Positions 1-6,641 of a stretch of 8,985 bases of DNA are shown here, in pieces. Below the pieces are notes generated by a model. The model did no database searches. It saw nothing but the letters and a program-made list of their open reading frames with translations, and was not told where the DNA came from. The stretch is from positions 1 through 8,985 of the forward strand of contig CAYZJD010000177.1 of the NCBI GenBank assembly GCA_964478455.1. Direction: 5' to 3'. How positions within the stretch are numbered: the first letter of the stretch is position 1; each line of letters starts with the position of its first letter. Source of the stretch: CAYZJD01 sp964478455. GTDB lineage: Bacteria; Acidobacteriota; Terriglobia; Bryobacterales; Bryobacteraceae. Made by a program: the position numbers and the translations under genes.

Positions 1-1382
1 GACTGGACCTCGTTCAGTTCCGCCACGACGTCATCGAGCGTGTACGGCTTCACCGCCGGCCCTCCTGAAGCCCCGCCGAAGAAGCGCCGGCAGAAATCAT
101 CGAGCGACCTCCGCCCGCGGCTTTCCCGGCGAATGATGACGTCAGCTTCGAGCCAGATCAGCACGCCCTCCGGATAAAAGTCCACCCCGCGGCGCAGGCT
201 CTGCCAGTCGCTGCGTGACCGGTACAGCACCTGGGCGGCCACGGCGGTGTCCGCAAGAGGCCGCCACTCCCGGCCCGGACTGTTGTCGAGCGCCGCCGCG
301 GTCAGCGCCAGGTCCTGCCGGAACTCCTCCGGCGTCCGCAGGCCGCTCCGCGGCGTCAGAATCTCGCCAAGGTAGGTGGTCAGGCCTTCGTACACCCATA
401 GCAACTCGCCGAGCATGGGCTTCTGATAATCCTCCGTCGCCAGCCCCCTCGGGCGCCGGTATTTTCCGTTCCAGGAGTGCGCCATCTCGTGCGGCAGAAG
501 ACCCGCATGGACTTTCCGCAGGTCCTCGTCTGTCATGGCCAGTTCCGGGATGCGATTGTCGCTGGACTCGTGGTGCTCCAGGCCGAAGTGCGCCACGTGG
601 TCGCTGAGCGACACCAGGAAGTGATAACTGCGATAGTGGCGCGCGCCGAACAGCGCGCCCGTTTCGGCCACGAGCTGCTTGTAGTTCTCGATCACGCGCG
701 GGCCCAGTTCCAGCGCGGCGGCGGAATCGGCCGCAAGGTGCAGGTAGTGCCGCGGCTCGCTTCCCGGCGTCAGCTCGATCGTGCGGAAATATCGCCCCGC
801 GATCACCGGCGAGTCGATGAGCGTGGTGAGCGGCGCCGTCCCGAACTCGATCTCGTCGCCACTCTCCCTTGCGATCGGCAGCGCCGTCCCGTAACGCCAT
901 CCGACGGGCACGCGCAGCTTCGCCCGGTATTCCACCTTGCCGGCAGGCGCGCCCTCTGGATACAGCACCAACTGGTTCCAGCTCAGCACGGCCATTTCCG
1001 TTGTGGCCGAAGCTCCCGAAGTGAACCCTTCGGTCCTTGGCGGCGAGAGGAAGTCGTAGGAAACTTCGATCGAGGAAACACCGGCAGGCACGTCGACCAG
1101 GAAGGCGTACATGTCCATCGGGTCGCGCCGCCATTCGAGCGGCCTGCCTGCCGCCGCCACGCGCAGGCTCACGAGGTCGGCGATCGGACCCGTGGGCCCG
1201 TGTTCTCCCGGGATCCACTTCGGATAGGCCAGCCGGAGCGGCCCGGGTGCCGCCGGCAGTGTCATTCGGGCGTGAAAAATCCGCCGCGGAGCATCGGAGG
1301 CATCGACGTACAGATCGACGGGCGCCTCCGCCGCGACCGCCGCCACAGCCAGCAAGAAAACGCAAATCCCACGAGTGCTCAT
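1..1382 (-). CDS. Secreted M61 family (glycyl aminopeptidase-like) metallopeptidase, C-terminus cut by window edge
   Basis: About 460 codons are present and the frame is still open at base 1; M61 proteins are usually near 600 aa, so the C-terminus (normally with a PDZ-like domain) is missing. The N-terminus (MSTRGICVFLLAVAAVAAEAP) is a signal peptide, so the enzyme probably acts in the periplasm or outside. Family marks in order: YPKWIPGEHGPTGPI near residue 50, FGLEHHES shortly before the active site, the zinc motif HEMAH at residues 298-302 (bases 491-477), and WVYEGLTTY, which carries the third zinc ligand Glu as in M1/M61 gluzincins. M61 enzymes are aminopeptidases that prefer N-terminal Gly or Ala; the substrate here is unknown. 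The start at 1382 is preferred over the in-frame ATG at 1391 because AAGGTG lies 9 nt upstream of 1382 but touches 1391. It lies just downstream of the small zincin gene, so the two are probably co-transcribed. Confidence 0.9.
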   Translation of the reverse strand, partial: MSTRGICVFLLAVAAVAAEAPVDLYVDASDAPRRIFHARMTLPAAPGPLRLAYPKWIPGEHGPTGPIADLVSLRVAAAGRPLEWRRDPMDMYAFLVDVPAGVSSIEVSYDFLSPPRTEGFTSGASATTEMAVLSWNQLVLYPEGAPAGKVEYRAKLRVPVGWRYGTALPIARESGDEIEFGTAPLTTLIDSPVIAGRYFRTIELTPGSEPRHYLHLAADSAAALELGPRVIENYKQLVAETGALFGARHYRSYHFLVSLSDHVAHFGLEHHESSDNRIPELAMTDEDLRKVHAGLLPHEMAHSWNGKYRRPRGLATEDYQKPMLGELLWVYEGLTTYLGEILTPRSGLRTPEEFRQDLALTAAALDNSPGREWRPLADTAVAAQVLYRSRSDWQSLRRGVDFYPEGVLIWLEADVIIRRESRGRRSLDDFCRRFFGGASGGPAVKPYTLDDVVAELNEVQ

Positions 1383-1390
1383 CTCATCCA

Positions 1391-1768
1391 TCACCTTGTC
1401 GTTCGCCCGCGGCTGCGCCGCCGCAAGACCGCCCTTCGGCCTTCGGCCCGGCGCACCCGCCGCTCGTCCATCCCCAAATAGTGGGCCACCTCGTGCCATA
1501 CTGTATCTTTCAGCAGTAGTTCCAGGTGCCGGAGATCCCGGGCCAGCCGTTCGTGCGGGCCCTGGAAGATGGTGATGCGGTCCGGCATCGTGAAGCCGTC
1601 GCTGACGCTTCGGGCAGGCAGGGGGCGTCCCTGGTAGAGTCCCAGCAGGCCGGGCGCGGGCGGCTCCGGTTCCACTACGAAGGCGACGTTGTCGAGCCGC
1701 TTGCGGAAACGGGCCGGAATCGCCGCAACCGCCTTCTCCACCAGCTTGTCGAACTCGCGAGGACTCAT
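1391..1768 (-). CDS. Small one-domain zincin metallopeptidase (PF06262-like)
   Basis: A 125-aa protein of the minimal zincin family often annotated as 'metallopeptidase family protein' (PF06262, Zincin_1). The zinc signature HEVAHYLGMDE spans residues 92-102: His92 and His96 bind zinc and Glu93 is the catalytic base. The N-terminal part (FDKLVEKAVAAIPARFRKRL, then VAFVVEPEP and GLYQG) follows the family pattern, including the typical IPxxF and LLGLYQG stretches. There is no signal peptide or membrane segment, so it is probably cytoplasmic. The biological role of the family is not established. The start at 1768 is forced: an in-frame TGA lies four codons upstream with no start codon between. 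An AGAGG sits directly against the ATG, which is unusually close. Its TGA (1393-1391) shares one base with a possible ATG of the downstream M61 gene. The tail after the zinc motif is Arg-rich and low in complexity. Confidence 0.85.
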   Translation of the reverse strand: MSPREFDKLVEKAVAAIPARFRKRLDNVAFVVEPEPPAPGLLGLYQGRPLPARSVSDGFTMPDRITIFQGPHERLARDLRHLELLLKDTVWHEVAHYLGMDERRVRRAEGRRAVLRRRSRGRTTR

Positions 1769-1812
1769 CCTCTGCCATCATTCCACGGCGCGCGGCGGCC
1801 TCGCACGCAAAT

Positions 1813-1844
1813 GGAAAATGGGGCAGATCAGGCTGACCCCTTTT
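1813..1844 (+). repeat. Single-arm copy of the CAGATCAGGCTGACCCC repeat, abutting the cmk start
   Basis: This stretch matches the right arm of the inverted repeat at 4947-5022: GGAAAATG, then three differing bases (GGG here, TAC there), then CAGATCAGGCTGACCCCTTTT. It ends one base before the cmk ATG at 1845, and the other copy has one extra T. The GGG variant lets this single arm fold on itself: AAAA-t-GGGGCAG, loop ATCAGG, CTG-a-CCCCTTTT, an approximately 11-bp stem with two bulges and a T run, which resembles an intrinsic terminator. It lies in the 76-bp divergent spacer between the zincin gene (minus) and cmk (plus). Seen directly: the match and the palindromy. Inferred: common origin with the 4.95-kb copy. 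Confidence 0.8.
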
Positions 1845-2531
1845 ATGAAACGGATTGTGGTGGCCATCGACGGACCGGCTGGCGCCGGCAAGAGCACCAT
1901 CGCCCGGCGCATCGCCGATCGTCTCGGCTTTCTATACATCGACAGCGGCGCCATGTACCGGGCCGTCGGCCTCTGGGCCCTGCGCCGCGGCGTTGACCTG
2001 GCCGACATGCACCGTCTCGAGCAGCTCGCCCGCGAGGCCCGCATCGAGTTGAAGCCCGCCAGCTCCGTTTTCCTCAACGGCGAAGACATCACGGAGGCCA
2101 TCCGCACGCCCGAAATCGCCCAGGCCGCTTCGAAGGTATCGGTGGTCCCCGGCGTCCGCCGCGCCATGGTCCACGAGCAACGGCGGATCGCCGCCGAAAC
2201 GAGCGTCGTCATGGAGGGCCGCGACATCGGTACGGTGGTCTTCCCCGAAGCCGAGGTGAAGGTCTTCCTCGACGCCGAACCCCCGGTTCGCGCCGAGCGC
2301 CGCCTCAACGAGTTGCGGGAAAAGGGCGCCGGCGCGGTCGAGCCCGAGACCATGCTCAACGAGATCCACGAGCGCGACCAGCGCGACCGCACCCGCGCCG
2401 AGGCACCGCTCATGCAGGCCCCCGATGCCGTCTACCTCGACACCACTGCCATGACCATCGAGCAGGTCGAGGAAGCCATCCTCAAGCTGGTGCGCGATCG
2501 CACCTCCAACGGCAAGGAGTCGAACTCATGA
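1845..2531 (+). CDS. cmk: Cytidylate kinase (CMP/dCMP kinase)
   Basis: A 228-aa protein that phosphorylates CMP and dCMP with ATP in cytoplasmic pyrimidine nucleotide metabolism. The N-terminus MKRIVVAIDGPAGAGKST holds the P-loop (GPAGAGKST, residues 10-18). DSGAMYRA (33-40) is the NMP-binding signature, EGRDIGTVVFPEA is the conserved central motif, and RDQRDRTRAEAPL is the lid/C-terminal RDxxDxxRxxxPL motif. Length fits the usual 220-230 aa. The start at 1845 gives the canonical N-terminus. An in-frame ATG at 1818 would add nine codons read entirely from the repeat, and is rejected as non-homologous. No Shine-Dalgarno is evident in the bases before 1845; the repeat arm occupies that space. 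The stop overlaps the aspartokinase start as ATGA (2528-2531), suggesting translational coupling. Confidence 0.96.
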   Translation: MKRIVVAIDGPAGAGKSTIARRIADRLGFLYIDSGAMYRAVGLWALRRGVDLADMHRLEQLAREARIELKPASSVFLNGEDITEAIRTPEIAQAASKVSVVPGVRRAMVHEQRRIAAETSVVMEGRDIGTVVFPEAEVKVFLDAEPPVRAERRLNELREKGAGAVEPETMLNEIHERDQRDRTRAEAPLMQAPDAVYLDTTAMTIEQVEEAILKLVRDRTSNGKESNS

Positions 2532-3976
2532 AAGATCTGCTGGTGATGAAGTTCGGCGGAACCAGTATGGGCTCGGCCGAGCGCATCCGTGTCGCCGCCG
2601 AGATCTCGATGGCGCAGCAAAAGAAGCGGCCGGTGGTCACCGTCGTCTCGGCGATGTCCAAGGTGACCGATCTGCTGCTCGACACGCTGCGCCGCGCCGA
2701 GGCCGGCGACGAAGCCGGCATGGAACAGAACCTGCAACGCTTGCAGGACCGCCACGTCGAAACCTGCCACGAACTCCTCCCGCCCGAGAAACACGACGCG
2801 GCCCTGGCCGGCATTCATTCGCTCATCTCGGACTTCCAGCGCATCACCAACGGCGTCCTGATGCTCGGCGTGCGGCCGCCGCGCTCGGTGGACGAGGCTG
2901 TGGCCATCGGCGAGCGGCTCTCGGCGTTGCTCATGGCAGCCTTTCTCGAGAGCCAGGGCGTGCGCTCGGTGGCCATCAGCGGCGCCGACGTCATCGTCAC
3001 CGACGCCGTCTTCGGCAACGCTTCCCCGCTCATGGACCTGACGGCGCAGAAGGCGCGCACGAACCTCGTGCCGTGGATCGAGGGCGGCGTGCTGGCCGTC
3101 GTCACCGGCTTCAACGGCGCAACCGACGACGGGCGGCCGACCACGCTCGGCCGCGGCGGCTCCGATTTTTCGGCGTCCATCCTGGCCGCCGCTCTTGAGG
3201 CCTCCGAACTCTGGATCTGGACCGACGTGGACGGAATCCTCACCGCCGACCCGCGGCTGGTGCCTGACGCCGCCGTCCTCGACGAAGTGACCTATAACGA
3301 GGCGGCCGAACTGGCGTACAACGGGGCCAAGGTGTTGCACCCGCGGACGCTTGCTCCGCTCATCGAGAAGGCCATCCCGGTGTGGAGCAAGAACAGCTTC
3401 GCTCCCGAGAAGCCCGGCACCCGCATCCTGCCGAAGATCTCCGTCCCCGGCGGCCCCCGCGCCGTCACCTCCATGGCCGACGTGGCCCTGCTCTCGATCG
3501 AGCCTGCCAGTCCCGCCTTGACCGCCACCCAACTGATGGCCCGCGCCATGGAGTCTCTGGCCCGCGGCAACGTCGAGCTGCTGGCGCTGTCGAGTTCCAG
3601 CTATCGGCAGAGTTTCTGCTTCCTCGTCCGCAAGGAAGAGCTGGCCGCGGCCATCGAGAGCCTCGAGTCCACTCTTTCGCTCGAACTCACCCACGGCTAT
3701 CTCCGGCCGATTGACGTGGACGAGAACGTCGGCCTGCTCGCCGTCGTCGGCGAGGGCATGCGCGGCACCCCCGGCATCGCCGGCCGCATCTTCACCGCCA
3801 TCTCCCGCGAGCGGATCAACATCATCGCCATCGCCCAGGGCTCGAGCGAGCTCACCATCGCCATCGTCGTCCGCAAGGACGGCCTCGAGAAAGCGGTCCG
3901 CGCCGTTCACGCCGAATGCCGCATGGCCGACCTGGCTCGGGGACAGCCCACATGTTCCCCTCCTCCCGCGGGCTAG
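2528..3976 (+). CDS. lysC: Aspartate kinase, monofunctional, with two ACT domains
   Basis: A 482-aa enzyme making 4-phospho-aspartate, the first step toward lysine, threonine, methionine and diaminopimelate. Kinase motifs: KFGGTS at residues 8-13, GRGGSD at 208-213, TDVDGI at 232-237, then ADPRLV and EAAELAYNGAKVLHP. From about residue 315 the protein has two ACT domains. The second one (about 398-445: LLAVVGEGMRGTPGIAG, INIIAIAQGSSE) resembles the regulatory region of ThrA/MetL-type kinases, so feedback inhibition by an end-product amino acid is likely, though which one cannot be told. No homoserine dehydrogenase domain follows, so it is monofunctional. The Pro-rich tail (CSPPPAG) looks non-conserved. 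It overlaps cmk by 4 bp and ends 13 bp before galE. The symbol lysC is by convention; thrA-type naming would also be defensible. Confidence 0.95.
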   Translation: MKDLLVMKFGGTSMGSAERIRVAAEISMAQQKKRPVVTVVSAMSKVTDLLLDTLRRAEAGDEAGMEQNLQRLQDRHVETCHELLPPEKHDAALAGIHSLISDFQRITNGVLMLGVRPPRSVDEAVAIGERLSALLMAAFLESQGVRSVAISGADVIVTDAVFGNASPLMDLTAQKARTNLVPWIEGGVLAVVTGFNGATDDGRPTTLGRGGSDFSASILAAALEASELWIWTDVDGILTADPRLVPDAAVLDEVTYNEAAELAYNGAKVLHPRTLAPLIEKAIPVWSKNSFAPEKPGTRILPKISVPGGPRAVTSMADVALLSIEPASPALTATQLMARAMESLARGNVELLALSSSSYRQSFCFLVRKEELAAAIESLESTLSLELTHGYLRPIDVDENVGLLAVVGEGMRGTPGIAGRIFTAISRERINIIAIAQGSSELTIAIVVRKDGLEKAVRAVHAECRMADLARGQPTCSPPPAG

Positions 3977-3989
3977 AATCGTTACTCTC

Positions 3990-4964
3990 ATGTCCAAGAT
4001 CCTCGTCACCGGCGGCGCCGGCTACATCGGCGCGCACACCGTCGCGCTCCTCGTCCGCCGCGGCTACGACGTCATCGTCGTCGACAACCTTTCCCGCGGC
4101 CACCGCCACGACGTCGACGCCCGCCGCCTCCGCGTCCTCGACATCCGCGACACCGAAGGGCTTTACCGGTTGATGACCGAGGAGGGGTTCCAGGCCGTGA
4201 TTCACTTCGCCGCTTATATCGCCGTCGGCGAATCGACCCGCGTTCCCGAGGTGTACTTCGACGTCAATGTCGGCGGCTCCGCGTCGCTCCTCGCCGCCAT
4301 GCTCCGCGCCGGCGTGGACAGACTCGTGTTTTCTTCCACTGCCGCCGTCTATGGGATGCCCGAGCGCGTGCCCGTCACCGAGGAGATGCCCTTCGCCCCG
4401 GTCAGTCCCTACGGCGAATCGAAGGTCATGACCGAGAAGATGCTCGGCTGGCTCGACCGGTACCGCGGCCTGCACAGCGTCTCGCTGCGCTACTTCAACG
4501 CCTGTGGCGCTGATCCGGAGAGCGGCCTCGGCGAGGAGCACGACCCCGAGACGCACCTCATCCCGCTGCTGCTACGCGCCGTCCTCACCGGCGAGCCGGT
4601 CACCATCTTCGGCGATGACTATGACACGCCGGACGGGACCTGCATCCGCGACTACATCCACGTAATGGACCTGGCCGAGGCCCACGTCCTCGCCCTGGAG
4701 TCTCTTCTCAACGGCGGCCCCTCCGGCGCTTTCAACGTCGGCGCCGGCGCCGGCCACTCCGTGCTCCAAGTCCTGCGTGCCGTCGAAGAAGTGACCGGCA
4801 GCAGAGTGCCGCACATCGTCGGCCCGCGCCGCGAGGGCGACGCCCCGGTGCTCGTCGCCAATGCCGACCTTCTCCGCCGCACCTACGGCTGGGCGCCTCG
4901 CCACACCGACCTCCGCGACATCGTCTCTTCCGCCTGGCACTTCACCAAAAAGGGGTCAGCCTGA
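3990..4964 (+). CDS. galE: UDP-glucose 4-epimerase
   Basis: A 324-aa extended short-chain dehydrogenase/reductase that interconverts UDP-glucose and UDP-galactose with bound NAD, supplying sugar for polysaccharides or the Leloir pathway. It has the Rossmann motif GGAGYIG (8-14), VVDNLSRGH, HFAAYIAVGES, the active-site SST (115-117), Y141 and K145 in PYGESK, RYFNACGADP, the epimerase-typical GDDYDTPDGTCIRDYIHV, and NVGAGAGHSV. Length is close to the usual 325-340 aa. The start at 3990 gives the canonical MSKILVTGGAGYIG; no clear Shine-Dalgarno precedes it, but TAGAAT (3974-3979, overlapping the lysC stop) lies 10 nt upstream and could be a -10 box. The last five codons (KKGSA) and the stop codon are encoded by the left arm of the inverted repeat at 4947-5022, so the original 3' end may have been altered by that repeat. 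Confidence 0.96.
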   Translation: MSKILVTGGAGYIGAHTVALLVRRGYDVIVVDNLSRGHRHDVDARRLRVLDIRDTEGLYRLMTEEGFQAVIHFAAYIAVGESTRVPEVYFDVNVGGSASLLAAMLRAGVDRLVFSSTAAVYGMPERVPVTEEMPFAPVSPYGESKVMTEKMLGWLDRYRGLHSVSLRYFNACGADPESGLGEEHDPETHLIPLLLRAVLTGEPVTIFGDDYDTPDGTCIRDYIHVMDLAEAHVLALESLLNGGPSGAFNVGAGAGHSVLQVLRAVEEVTGSRVPHIVGPRREGDAPVLVANADLLRRTYGWAPRHTDLRDIVSSAWHFTKKGSA

Positions 4965-5022
4965 TCTGGTACATTTTCCTTCAGGCGGCGGAAAATGTAC
5001 CAGATCAGGCTGACCCCTTTTT
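4947..5022. repeat. Perfect 33-bp inverted repeat with 10-nt loop, dispersed-repeat family and likely bidirectional terminator
   Basis: The left arm 4947-4979 (AAAAAGGGGTCAGCCTGATC... ending TTTTCC) is the exact reverse complement of the right arm 4990-5022 (GGAAAATG... ending CTGACCCCTTTTT). The loop 4980-4989 reads TTCAGGCGGC. The stem begins with A5 and ends with T5, so a hairpin plus T run can form on either strand, fitting a bidirectional intrinsic terminator between galE and the next gene. The left arm lies partly inside galE and provides its TGA. The right arm is shared, with three substitutions and one indel, with the copy at 1813-1844. The size and palindromic form are like REP/BIME elements, some of which are moved by RAYT (IS200-like REP) transposases; no such transposase is visible here. 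Confidence 0.9.
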
Positions 5023-5027
5023 ATAAT
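5022..5027 (+). promoter_or_regulatory. Candidate -10 box TATAAT for the amidohydrolase (leaderless type)
   Basis: A perfect TATAAT begins on the last T of the repeat's right arm and ends 7 nt before the ATG at 5035. That spacing would put the transcription start at or next to the A of the ATG, giving a leaderless mRNA. There is no Shine-Dalgarno before either candidate start (5026 or 5035), and the ATG at 5026 overlaps the box itself. No good -35 hexamer is visible inside the repeat arm. The box is seen directly; promoter function is inferred. Confidence 0.45.
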
Positions 5028-5034
5028 GTGCTCC

Positions 5035-6294
5035 ATGCGCGCTCTGCCTCTCCTCTTGCTGGCTGCTGCCGCCCTTGCGCAGGACTATGACCTGCTGCTG
5101 AAGAACGGCACCGTCATCGACCCGAAGAACAAGATCCACGGCCCGCGCGACGTCGCGGTCAAGAATGGCCGCATCGCCGCCGTAGCCGCGAACATCCCCG
5201 CGGCGCGCGCGCTGAAGACCGTCGATGTCGCCGGCCTCTACGTCACCCCGGGCCTGATCGACATCCACGTCCACGTGTTCGCCGGCAAGGGCCCGCAATA
5301 CACGGGCGTGAACAGCGTCTTCCCCGACGGTTTCACCTTCCGCAGCGGGGTCACCACCGTGGTGGACGCGGGCAGCTCCGGCTGGCGCAATTTCGCCGAT
5401 TTCAAGGAGCGCACCATCGACACCTCCCGCACCCGCGTGCTCGCCTTCCTCAACATCGTCGGCTGGGGCATGGGCGGCGCGGTCGAGCAGAACACCGCCG
5501 ACATGGATACGCACGCCACCGCCCAGCAGGCGCTGCGCAACAAGGAGCACATCGTCGGCATCAAGACCGCGCATTACGCCGCCCCGGACTGGACCGCCGT
5601 CGAGCGCGCCGTCGAGGCCGGCAACCTCGCCAATGTGCCAGTCATGGTGGACTTCGGCGAGTTCCGCAAGGAGCGCTCCTTCCAGGACCTGGTCCTCAAG
5701 AAGCTGCGGCCCGGCGACATCTACACCCACACGTTTCTGGCCCCGGTGCCGATGCTCGACGACGAGGGCCGCGTGCAGCCTTACCTGTTCGAGGCCCAGA
5801 AGCGCGGCATCATCTTCGACGTGGGCCACGGCGGCGGCAGCTTCGTCTTCCGCCACGCCGTCCCGGCCGTCAGGCAGGGCTTCCTGCCGGACTCCATCTC
5901 CACCGACCTCCACATCGGCAGCATGAACGCCGGCATGAAGGACATGACGAACGTGATGTCCAAGTTCCTCAACCTCGGGCTGGCGCTCGACGACGTGATC
6001 CTGCGGTCAACCTGGAATCCGGCCCGCGAGATCAAGCGCGAGGAACTCGGCCACCTCTCGCCCGGCGCCATCGCCGACATCGCCGTGCTGCGCCTCGACA
6101 AAGGCAGCTTCGGCTTTGTGGACGTCTACGGCGCGCGCATGAAGGGCACACAGAAACTCACCGCCGAGCTGACGATCAAGGACGGCCTCGTCGTCTGGGA
6201 CCTCAACGGCCTCACCCGCGACGACTGGGACAAGCTCGGCCACTACAGCGCCCAGGGCGACCCCCGCTGGGACGGCACCCTGAGCAGGAAGTAG
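5035..6294 (+). CDS. Secreted amidohydrolase/deacetylase family metallohydrolase (Atu3266/EF0837-like)
   Basis: About 419 aa from the ATG at 5035. The N-terminus MRALPLLLLAAAALAQ is a signal peptide with probable cleavage after ALA or ALAQ, so the enzyme acts outside the cytoplasm. It then follows the amidohydrolase-superfamily plan: DLLLKNGTVIDPKN opening strand, the metal motif DIHVHVF (His78 and His80), GVTTVVDAGSSGWRNF, Lys177 in GIKTAHYA as the likely carboxylated metal bridge, a His in YTHTF, a His in FDVGHGGGSF, and the catalytic Asp in STDLHIGS. The VDAGSSGWRNFADF stretch is typical of the subgroup with Atu3266 and EF0837; Atu3266 is known to hydrolyse acetyl-(R)-mandelate, but the natural substrate here cannot be inferred. 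The ATG at 5026 is in frame but lies in the TATAAT box. It appears to be transcribed alone, separated from galE by the inverted repeat. Confidence 0.9.
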   Translation: MRALPLLLLAAAALAQDYDLLLKNGTVIDPKNKIHGPRDVAVKNGRIAAVAANIPAARALKTVDVAGLYVTPGLIDIHVHVFAGKGPQYTGVNSVFPDGFTFRSGVTTVVDAGSSGWRNFADFKERTIDTSRTRVLAFLNIVGWGMGGAVEQNTADMDTHATAQQALRNKEHIVGIKTAHYAAPDWTAVERAVEAGNLANVPVMVDFGEFRKERSFQDLVLKKLRPGDIYTHTFLAPVPMLDDEGRVQPYLFEAQKRGIIFDVGHGGGSFVFRHAVPAVRQGFLPDSISTDLHIGSMNAGMKDMTNVMSKFLNLGLALDDVILRSTWNPAREIKREELGHLSPGAIADIAVLRLDKGSFGFVDVYGARMKGTQKLTAELTIKDGLVVWDLNGLTRDDWDKLGHYSAQGDPRWDGTLSRK

Positions 6295-6641
6295 GGCAAG
6301 ACTCAATCTTGTCACCTCCGAGACAGAGCCAGGAGCCGGCGTGACGCATCGGGCGCGTGTATGCCTGGGTGGTGTTTTGCGCTCTAACTTATTGATTCCA
6401 CGGTGACAGATCGTGGGCCGTGACGCATCGAGGGGCTTTGGCAGACCGCGATGCATCACGCCCCATGCTGACACCGACGCCGTGATGGCAGAGCGCGGAG
6501 CTTGCCGAATCGATTGTCAAAGATCGAAGAGGGGGTATCCAGGCTTGGAGTGGAGCTGCCCGTAGAGCGGCAAAGAGTGCCCCTCTGAAGCCATGATGCC
6601 GTAGGCCTTCGAGCGTCCAAGCATGAAGCGGCTTGTATTCA
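6295..6641. other. Approximately 350-bp region without a recognisable gene
   Basis: No frame on either strand gives a convincing protein. A minus-strand open stretch between about 6640 and 6390 lacks a plausible start and shows no known motif. Visible structure is limited to a short hairpin just after the amidohydrolase stop (CAAGA at 6297-6301 pairing with TCTTG at 6307-6311, without a T run) and the 12-bp direct repeat listed separately. It may contain the promoter of the downstream HTH gene, but no convincing -35/-10 pair was found. Confidence 0.6.
6340..6430 (+). repeat. 12-bp direct repeat CGTGACGCATCG, two copies
   Basis: Copies lie at 6340-6351 and 6419-6430, 79 bp apart, and both are followed within two bases by a G-rich triplet. 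A partly inverted relative, GCATCACG, lies near 6454. They could be binding sites for a regulator or remnants of a small repeat; nothing in the sequence decides which. Confidence 0.6.

Noticed and set aside
142..1365. Long minus-strand open frame (407 codons)
   Set aside because: Its product is Arg/Gly/Ala-rich with no motif; the overlapping minus frame carries the signal peptide and M61 motifs, so this is an antiphase shadow.
1689..1844. N-terminal extension of cmk to 1689 or 1818
   Set aside because: The extension reads antisense to the zincin gene and through the repeat arm; the canonical kinase N-terminus starts at 1845.
2432..4009. 525-codon open frame antisense to aspartokinase
   Set aside because: Composition is typical of antisense GC-rich DNA (His/Gly/Asp-rich) and the plus strand encodes a complete aspartokinase.
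5005..5913. 302-codon open frame antisense to the amidohydrolase
   Set aside because: Low-complexity Val/Asp/Gly-rich product without motifs; the plus strand has a full amidohydrolase motif set.
6390..6640. Minus-strand open stretch as a possible transposase remnant
   Set aside because: No start codon in a sensible place, no catalytic motif, and no terminal repeats; could not be supported.
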